Below are positions 57,434 to 64,000 of a stretch of 64,000 nucleotides of DNA, piece by piece (the stretch's first letter is position 1; every line of letters begins with the position of its first letter). The stretch comes from Dichetophora obliterata (Eukaryota; Arthropoda; Insecta; Diptera; Sciomyzidae). A program made the translations under genes and the position numbers. The notes below the pieces were generated by a model. That model saw nothing but the letters and a program-made list of their open reading frames with translations. It did no database searches and was not told the origin of the DNA. The DNA is taken from the NCBI GenBank assembly GCA_963920525.1, contig OY986439.1:47714982-47778981 (forward strand), in the 5' to 3' direction.

Positions 57434-57927
57434 AGAGGTGGGTAACTCAGTGCTGTGCTATGGCACTGTGCTGACTCCCTGCAGTGTGCCATGTGTGCTA
57501 GCACACTACGTTGACTCACATAGTGGCACAATAGAACGCAAAGAGCAGAGCTTTGACGGACTTTTGCTCTTAAAGTTACTTTTGTATGCTGTGTTGGGAT
57601 GAATAGCAGAGGCTTGTGCTAAGCTTCTTCACTGACACTCATTGGTTATCGCTACTATGCACTGCATTACTTACATTTTGTAAGTTTTTGCTTAGTAAAG
57701 TTGTTTTTTGTTTTACTTCGGTTTACTTGCAATAACTGACAATATGCAATTTGTGAATATTGTAAACAAGTCAATAGAGAAGGGTGTTAGCACTTATTTG
57801 TTATCGACACTTTTATAAGTGCTTTGTTCGATTGTGGCACAATTGTGCTAGCACAGTGTGCTGGCACACAAGGGTGCACATGTGCTGGTGAGTCAACACA
57901 CCAAAAATTTATCTATTACCCACCTCT
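57434..57927. mobile_element. hAT-type MITE, copy 2
   Basis: Identical to 54249-54742, including the agtagccat flanks. It was duplicated with the surrounding block rather than inserted twice. Confidence 0.78.
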
Positions 57928-59144
57928 AGTAGCCATACTAGAGTTATAATATATGAAATGAAGTCACCTTACCTGAAAGTTTATTGCAAGCACTTTATGA
58001 GAGCTCTCATAGCCCTAATTGAATCTGCAATAATCATAAAAAAAAAAAACAAAAATTATGTCTTTTGAAAATAAGAGCTGTGGTTACAGTTGTGATACAT
58101 TCAGTATTGTGGCTACTGCAACCAACTTTTAAATCTTGCGTGTAGAGAAACTCCAATACGACTATTGTAGCCTCAATACGGTTTTCACGCTTTTACTGAA
58201 GATACTAAAACCACAAAAGAGAAATTTCTCCATTTTAGTTTTGGCTTTGCAGCGTGCTTGTTGGCAAATATGAAAAAAATTGTTTTTAAATTTAATCGGT
58301 ATTTACTTTGATAATAAATATTATGCCTATTGTATTGAAAAAGGCATGGACTATTTTACAATTCCATTGTCTAAAGCTATTTGTAAGCATGTTTCAGATG
58401 CATGCTAATGGTTTGTCGTTTATAATATGGGATTTTTAAAGTTCCATAAAAAAAAAATTAAATAAATAGCTTGTAAAGTGCTATTTATGCTATTTAGCTA
58501 TGAACAATTAAAATTTTATATTTATTTGATCAAAAAAGTAATATTTTTCAAATGATTTGAAATAAAAATTTAAAATTTTTTTAAAAATAACACTTTTTTA
58601 AGCAAACGACATTAAGAAATTGGTGATAACCTTAAAAGCGCAGAGGTAAGTAGCTTAAATAGAAAAAGTTCTGACATCCTCAACATAAGGCTTTATGGCT
58701 ATCAAAACCGAATTCCTCTCACCATTGCAAAAGGCGCTGTTATGACCAGTGTGACCAGAGTGGAATTTTATATTCCACTTTGGCATATTTAAACTTCGGG
58801 AAGCATTTTTTTTTATAAAAATATACAGCATAAAAAGTGGAATATTTTTCGTATGATTATATTTTTCAAAATTCACAAAAATTGCATTAAAAAATGTCTA
58901 TTTGGTTACTAAATGGTTATTTTTTGGCTATCGACACTTAATATTTTTTCATCTCTGAACCACCTTGTAAAACGCAATATAAGGAATTCATTTTGTGGTT
59001 AACTTCTTCGTTGTCAATTTTATTGCAAAAAATAATAACATCACGCAGCTTAAAAAGTGAAGTAAATTTGCTTATATGTTTGTTTGGTTAGATTTTTTTA
59101 TGGATTATGTTACAGCAGTAAGTAATTTACTTCAGAAAACATTA

Positions 59145-59571
59145 GGGGTATTCACGATGTGTTGTATTTTCCCTTGTATTATGTATTTTTGATAAATTTG
59201 ATATTTGTAGTAAATTTTGTAATATAACAAAATGCACAGTTTCCAAAATACAACCCTGTGGTAAATTTCGTTGTGTATTGGATCAGCTGATTGTACAAGC
59301 ATTTTTACTCAGCATGGAGCAAGCTAAAGGCTACGCTGTGAGTTTATTTAATAAAAATTAATATAATTTATTCTTTCATTTCAACTTTTGTATGATTTCC
59401 TTTAGTTAAATGATGATTTAAATTAATATTTCCAAACAGAAGTACATACAAAAATCAGCTGATTTAAAAAATATAATATGTACTTTACTGAAGGTTTGAT
59501 CACAATAAGTTGTAAGTATTGTAAATTTTCCAAAAATTTATCACAAATGCACCACATCGTGAATACCACTA
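59145..59571. mobile_element. Inverted-repeat MITE related to 9497-9750 (427 bp)
   Basis: GGGGTATTCACGATGTGTTG at 59145; the right end, reversed from 59571, reads TAGTGGTATTCACGATGTGG. TTA flanks both sides (59142-59144 and 59572-59574), a probable 3-bp duplication. The terminal phrase GGTATTCAC(A/G)A.GTG is shared with the 9.5-kb element. TTA targets would fit PIF/Harbinger, an inference. Confidence 0.7.
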
Positions 59572-59679
59572 TTATTGCTGACAATAGCTATTGCTTTTAA
59601 CTATTTTAAAATGTGGATTCAAAACAATAAAGCAGAAAAAAAGTTATTGATCAAAAGTTCGGAATCTGAAGATTTATCA

Positions 59680-59935
59680 AAATTTGTGTTTTTCTCGCTT
59701 AGCTTAACCATTTAGCAATGCTGAGGTTGAGAACATTTTTAGTTATATGAATCTTTCTTATTTAAACGAAAATTCGAAATAGAATGCAAGAAAAACTCTT
59801 AAATAATTTGTTGAATGTAAAAACATGGAGCATGCAACACGAAAGTGTTGTAATACCTATCAAATACCAGATAGCTTAATAAAAAAATTTAGAAATGCGA
59901 ATTTCTATGATAATAATACAAGCAACAATTTATGA
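59680..59935 (+). pseudogene. hAT transposase C-terminal (dimerisation) remnant
   Basis: The frame from about 59716 reads SNAEVENIFSYMNLSYLNEN, with in-frame stops after SK and TLK, then KCCNTYQIPDSLIKKF. The preceding LSKFVFFSLSLTI lies in another frame, one base out. SNAEVE.IFS.MN and a final LP..L are the hallmark of the hAT C-terminal dimerisation domain. Two stops and a frameshift make it dead. It confirms that the 58747-61570 element is a hAT. Confidence 0.72.
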
Positions 59936-60133
59936 ATTGACCTCGAAGATGTCCCTGAATTTTAGTTTTGTATATTGTATATCGTTACTTAAAATTCAAA
60001 AAACCATAACAATGTTCATAATTTTTTATAGGAGAAGAAAATAAATTTAAGTGCGATAGTAATCAAATAAATAAATGTTTTTAAACTTGCTTCCGTGTTT
60101 TTTTATATGCATATTTAGACTTATTTAGATATA

Positions 60134-61451
60134 CAGGGTTGCCCATATTCGACGGACCCATCTGGCAACGCCATAACTTTTGACAGAGATGTCAGATCGC
60201 TTAATGACATACCGCGTTTGAAGCGTCAGTCCAAGCAGATTTTTACCATGGAACAATACACGCCACGCAAGCGCTCTGAAATAGTTGAAATTTACATTCA
60301 ACAGAAGAAGTCAATTGTGAAAACTCAACGTGCTTTTAAAAGATTAAAAAATGTGAGAAGTGCGCCTTCTAAGAACACCATTAAGCGTTTATACAAAAAA
60401 TTTTCGACTGGTGAGGCTCTTTCTAATCCGAAGAGGCCAAATAAAAGTCGACCAAGGCGATCGGCCGAGAATATCGCTGCCGTACGAGCCAGTGTTGAGA
60501 GGTCCCCAAGAACATCCCAAAAACGCCGTTCTCAGCAGTTGGGCATGGCTCGGTCCACTTTACAACGGATTATTCGCGTTGATTTGCATTTGTTCCCGTA
60601 CAAAATTCAATTGACGCAAAGATTGTTGCCTGCGGACAAGCCTCGTCGATTGGAATGGGCCCAAAGAGTCTTCGAAATGGCCGAAGATGACGAGGAATTT
60701 TGGAACAAAATTATCATGTCCGATGAAGCCCATTTCACATTGAATGGGACCGTAAATAAGCAAAATTGCCGTATTTACTCCACTGAAAATCCTCATGAGA
60801 TTCAAGAAGTGCCTCTTCATGACGAAAAAGTCACAGTTTGGTGCGGCGTTAGTGCGAAAACGGTCATTGGGCCGTTTTTCTTCTAAAATGAAAATGGCCA
60901 TGCTGTTACCATCAACCAGGAGCGTTATCGCGACATGATGACCAATTTTGTGATGCCAATTATTCGTCGAAAGCGTATGAGGCAGTTCTGGTTTCAACAA
61001 GACGGCGCTCCACCGCACACAAGTCGCATAACAATCGATTTTCTGAAGAATTTGTTTCCGGGCCGTTTGATGTCGAAAAGTGGTGATTTGGACTGGCCAC
61101 CGCGTTCGCCCGATTTGACGCCGCCTGACTTCTTCTTGTGGGGATATTTGAAGTCAAAGGTTTACGTTAACAAGCCAAGGACCGTAGAAGAGCTCAAGGA
61201 CAACATTCGTGAAGAAATAGCCGCTATTCCGGCCGAAATGTTGGCGAAAACAATGGAAAATGCTGCAAAAAGGGCACAATACGCCATCAACTCCAGAGGC
61301 GGCCATTTGAGAGATATCATGTTCAAAAATTGATGTAAACAAATCTACTTGGAACAAATTAAATGATTAAGATTGCCAACCGCCAAATTTTTATTTTTTT
61401 CTTTGATTTTTTTAAAAAAAAACATGGGTCCGTCGAATATGGGCAACCCTG
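60134..61451 (+). mobile_element. Tc1/mariner element, 1,318 bp, with 28-bp perfect TIRs
   Basis: The element begins CAGGGTTGCCCATATTCGAC at 60134, and 28 terminal bases are matched exactly by the complement ending at 61451. TA duplicates at 60132-60133 and 61452-61453. Perfect terminal repeats and one nearly intact transposase show that it is much younger than the hAT around it. Confidence 0.96.
60248..61333 (+). pseudogene. Tc1/mariner-type transposase, one premature stop
   Basis: The start is taken at 60248 (ACCATGG context; MEQYTPRKR); an in-frame Met also lies at 60218. The frame of 361 codons has one internal TAA at 60884-60886, following VIGPFFF, and is open before and after it. The N-terminus is a helix-turn-helix region (TQRAFKR, PSKNTIKRLYKKF, like DUF4817). 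The catalytic triad is DEAHF (gat 60722), FQQDGAPPHTS (gac 61001) and WPPRSPDLTPPDFF (gat 61112), with 36 residues between the second and third Asp. The enzyme in intact copies cuts and pastes the element at TA sites. This copy makes a truncated protein lacking two catalytic Asp residues. Confidence 0.93.
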
Positions 61452-61760
61452 TACATCTTTGAAATTGAAAGTGGAATATTTTTGTGGAATATAAAAATTG
61501 AAAGTGAAATATTTAGCATTTTTTTTTTTTAACAAAAAGCATATTTTTCAAAAAACTTCTGGTCACACTGGTTATGACCCCTCCACAATTTGGCTGTCAA
61601 AACCGAATTCCTCTCACCATCGCAAAAGGCGCTGTTATGACCCCTCCACAATTCGGCTGCCAAAACCGAATTCCTCTCACCATCGCAAAAGGCGCTGTTA
61701 TGACCCCTCCACAATTCGGCTGTCAAAACCGAATTTCTTTCACCATTAAAAGTTCTTACA

Positions 61761-61933
61761 GCTTTCTGTCAGGTTGTCAAAACCGGCAGAGCATCTCTTA
61801 AACAGGATCTAACAGCCCTTATGGAAGTTGTCAGAGCCTCGCATATTAAATTTTTTGAGAACCGTAATATTGCGGCTAGAAGAAGCGAAGTTTTGATAGC
61901 ATCGCCAGTTCTGTGAGTGTGGCAACCCAGCTC
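61761..61933. other. Short spacer, no feature
   Basis: Continues with a degenerate TGTCAAAACCG word after the 63-bp array; nothing else. Confidence 0.4.
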
Positions 61934-62216
61934 CATACCCGCTTATATTTTATTTCTATAGGCATGTCCTAGGACGATATGTCTGTCAAATGAACTGCCG
62001 TAGCAGCAATGCAGCAATGCAGCATGCATCTAATGGTATGAATGCAGAATTAATACCGAGCAGCATGCATCTCATGGTATGAATGCAGAATTAATACCGA
62101 GTGATAAATGCAGCATTAATGCCGTGAGATGCATGCAGTATTGCTGCTACGGCAGCTCATTTGGCAGACCTGCCGGCCTAGGACATGTCTATAGAAAAAA
62201 GATATGAGCGGGTATG
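61934..62216. mobile_element. Palindromic element with ~80-bp arms
   Basis: CATACCCGCTTATATTTTAT at 61934 pairs with its imperfect complement ending at 62216. Both arms carry CATGTCCTAGG and CTGCCGTAGCAGCAAT or their complements. The loop has a 41-bp tandem repeat (starts 62020 and 62061). The right side extends to TTTTTCAACAGGG next to TA at about 62267-62269, a likely true terminus; the left counterpart is missing. Confidence 0.65.
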
Positions 62217-64000
62217 AAGGCGAGCATGTCTCCTGACATGCAGCAGTGCTCATTTTTCAACAGGGTAGTATTTTATATACATATGTATAGAAACATACAA
62301 ATCGGTCTTCTTCTCCAGTTTCATTTAAGGCTCAAACATAACGGATATTTAGAATAAGACAGATTTAATGGGGATATTCCGCAGGGATTCAAAATTGCTT
62401 AACATTATTTGTAGGTAACTGTGTGTGTCAGTTGGTATAGCAGTAAGCAGCTGGTAGAGGGGACTCGCAGCGCAGTCATGCTCCAACACCAGCTATCATC
62501 ATTATTTACCTTGTTCCTATGTGCGGTTAGAAGTCGGTTGAGTATCTTCTTCAACGAAGGTCTTAAGCACCATTTATCAGGCCACAAGACGAATTTGTCA
62601 CTTTGAAGCTTTTGTCAATTTCTCGGCTTTATTAATATTATTCCACTACAGATTTGCACTTGATATATGTAAGTTTCAGTGAATAAGTGCGTCTTTGTGT
62701 GTGTTTATGCCTATGTGTGATTTATTGTTAGCTTAAATTTAACATTATCCGAAAAAGGATATCAAGATTTGATGGTTTACTATAAGTTCTGAATTTAATT
62801 TATACACGTCAGCAAGTTCACGTTCATTTGCGTTAAATCTACAGTGGTAAAGAAATTAAAATGAAATTTTTAACTGATTTTTGAACTCTTGTATGATTTA
62901 AGTTTTTGTAAATTTTTTTAATCTTTACTTGAAATTCCGATGAAGGTTTTTCACATTTGTCACTTTTGGCATGACAACTTAAGTATGCTTGCTAGGGCAT
63001 CCAATCCCGGGACCTCAGGATACCGGACTTGGCAAGGCCTAAAATTCTGGGGTTTTCGGGATTCCAGGATTGTATCCACTGCAAAAAAAAAATCCAAAAT
63101 ATTATTCCAAATACTCCAAAATATTCCATCAAAAAATTCAATGATAAGAAAAAGTTAATGTGATTAAAAAAATTTTTTGATAAAAACCTTTCTAAAACTA
63201 TCTGTACAAGATAACACATTGGCAAGGTTGCCAGTCAAAATTTGGAGCAATTCCCACGAAATTTACCTTTTCCCACAGTAGCATAAATTAAATACCACGA
63301 AAATTCGAATGGTTAAGATAAACAAAAAAATTCCCACCGCAATTAAAAAATACCAAAAAAAAAACCCAAGATCATTCAAAATTACCACGAAGATACCACT
63401 CGTTTTAAAAATACCACCAAAAATCCAATATGCATTCAAAAATCCCACCAAAAATTCATAAAATCCAATGTTCATAAAAAGTTAAAAAAAGATTATAAAA
63501 AATACCACAAAGAAATAATAATAGCATTCAATGAACGGCGTATTTGTAATGCTAATAGCGTAAAAGCGATATATTAATTGAAGCGTATTTGCAACAACAA
63601 AAACGTAAGGCATTTTACGTAATTATCTTACGACAATGCGATGCAAGTAGAGTGTATAATGGTAACTGTGATAACATTTTAATTTTAAAAAATATTTGAA
63701 AACCAATGGATTCGATAAGTAGACTTGCAAATATTTTTTATTATTGTTTTGGAAGTTATTATATTTTTCTTATTTTTGGAATTCTAACATAATTTTTGTA
63801 AGCTTTACGCTTGCAAAAAAATCAAAAGTTCATGTCAAAAAAGTCTACTTATGATGACAACTTGTTTTTAAAACAAATATGCAATTTAATCGTTTTTATT
63901 AAGGTTGTTTCGAGAAAATATACAGCGTGAACTTATAGCTTTACCATTATTAAATTTTTGCTTAATAAAAGAGAAAAATAAATTTTTAAGAAGAAAATTC
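62217..64000. other. Intergenic DNA; degenerate repeats at 63240-63520
   Basis: At 62400-62610 the DNA is GC-richer with frames on both strands, but nothing recognisable. At 63240-63520 short phrases like ATACCACGAAAATT, TACCACCAAAAATCC and TCCCACCAAAAATTC repeat irregularly. No gene seen up to the right edge. Confidence 0.45.

Larger units (their letters stand above)
55336..58520 (+). repeat. Tandem duplication unit, copy 2 (3,185 bp)
   Basis: Second copy of 52151-55335. The right junction (TATATTT then ATTTGATCAAAAA) departs from the copy 1 junction (TATATTT then TAATGGC). It could be a very recent duplication or an assembly artefact from haplotype or overlap mis-joining; the sequence alone cannot tell. 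Confidence 0.97.
58747..61570 (+). mobile_element. hAT element (2,824 bp with nested insertions)
   Basis: The ends are CAGTGTGACCAGA at 58747 and its exact complement ending at 61570. A perfect 8-bp duplication gttatgac (58739-58746 and 61571-61578) lies within the 63-bp unit. Inside are a MITE (59145-59571), a hAT C-terminal remnant (about 59680-59935) and a Tc1/mariner (60134-61451). Subtracting these leaves about 1.1 kb, so the hAT is internally deleted. Confidence 0.9.
58684..61760 (+). repeat. 63-bp tandem array interrupted by a transposon stack
   Basis: Units with CCGAATTCCTCTCACCATCG and AAAAGGCGCTGTTATGAC, then CCCTCCACAATTCGGCTGTC, repeat every 63 bp (CCGAATT at 61603, 61666 and 61729). 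A further unit end lies at 58684-58746, left of the hAT insertion. Since 63 is a multiple of three, the array gives repeated 21-residue open frames on both strands; these look accidental. Confidence 0.85.

Noticed and set aside
61498..61801. Repeat-protein gene with 21-residue units
   Set aside because: The frames are open because the 63-bp array unit is a multiple of three; they are open on both strands and lie at a TE boundary.
1..64000. CRISPR array, prokaryotic operon or rRNA gene
   Set aside because: No regularly spaced repeat-spacer pattern, no operon-like gene packing and no rRNA-like sequence seen. The organism is a eukaryote.

Overview
The window looks like nuclear DNA of a higher fly (Diptera, Schizophora; a tephritid-like fly is possible but I cannot name the genus). 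It is AT-rich, has short introns with fly-type splice sites, and carries one clearly recognisable host gene, an imaginal disc growth factor closest in my memory to Drosophila Idgf4. I see no bacterial operons, CRISPR array or rRNA genes. The only tRNA-like sequences are degenerate.

Layout. 1-2.3 kb: the 3' two coding exons of Idgf4 on the + strand, with a 65-bp intron and two polyadenylation signals. The exon with the signal peptide is not visible and should lie left of the window. At 2372-2437 a short minus-strand open stretch with a good splice acceptor could be the last exon of a convergent gene. From there to the right edge almost everything is intergenic or intronic DNA filled with transposable-element (TE) remains, with islands of apparently unique, more GC-rich DNA near 2.45-2.9, 8.5-9.1, 18.4-18.7, 27.2-28.3, 43.2-44.1, 51.2-51.75 and 62.4-62.6 kb. 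No convincing second host gene is visible.

TE content, left to right: a hAT-type element with 8-bp target duplications (2919-3874); diverged tandem repeats (4.1-4.4, 6.8-7.5 kb); three copies of a tRNA-derived SINE-like repeat (5.3, 17.8, 45.0 kb); a small inverted-repeat element (9497-9750) with a relative at 59145-59571; a 2.7-kb foldback element (10391-13080) that holds a broken transposon protein and has a TA-target MITE inserted in one arm; nested hAT-like and piggyBac-like elements (13.9-16.2 kb); an inverted-repeat element (19173-20149); a 2.3-kb, almost pure hexanucleotide array (20775-23081); 177-bp tandem repeats (23.7-24.1 kb); LINE and Tc3-like fragments (25.0-26.1 kb); nested palindromic elements (30096-32097); a LINE reverse-transcriptase remnant beside a decayed piggyBac (32.1-35.8 kb); a CMC-type (CACTA/Chapaev-like) element with a transposase remnant (40884-42298); hAT-like and palindromic elements (46.4-50.8 kb); a 3,185-bp tandem duplication, identical wherever I compared it (52151-58520); and a nested stack at 58.7-61.6 kb, where a 63-bp tandem array was hit by a hAT, itself hit by a MITE and by a Tc1/mariner element whose transposase has one premature stop.

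The features do not form a pathway. They record repeated transposition into a gene-poor stretch beside Idgf4. The most unusual items are the hexanucleotide array, the 3,185-bp duplication, the foldback element with an unfamiliar transposon protein, and the nested insertions where an intact second arm or array unit shows the pre-insertion sequence. I found no clear evidence of a new functional system.
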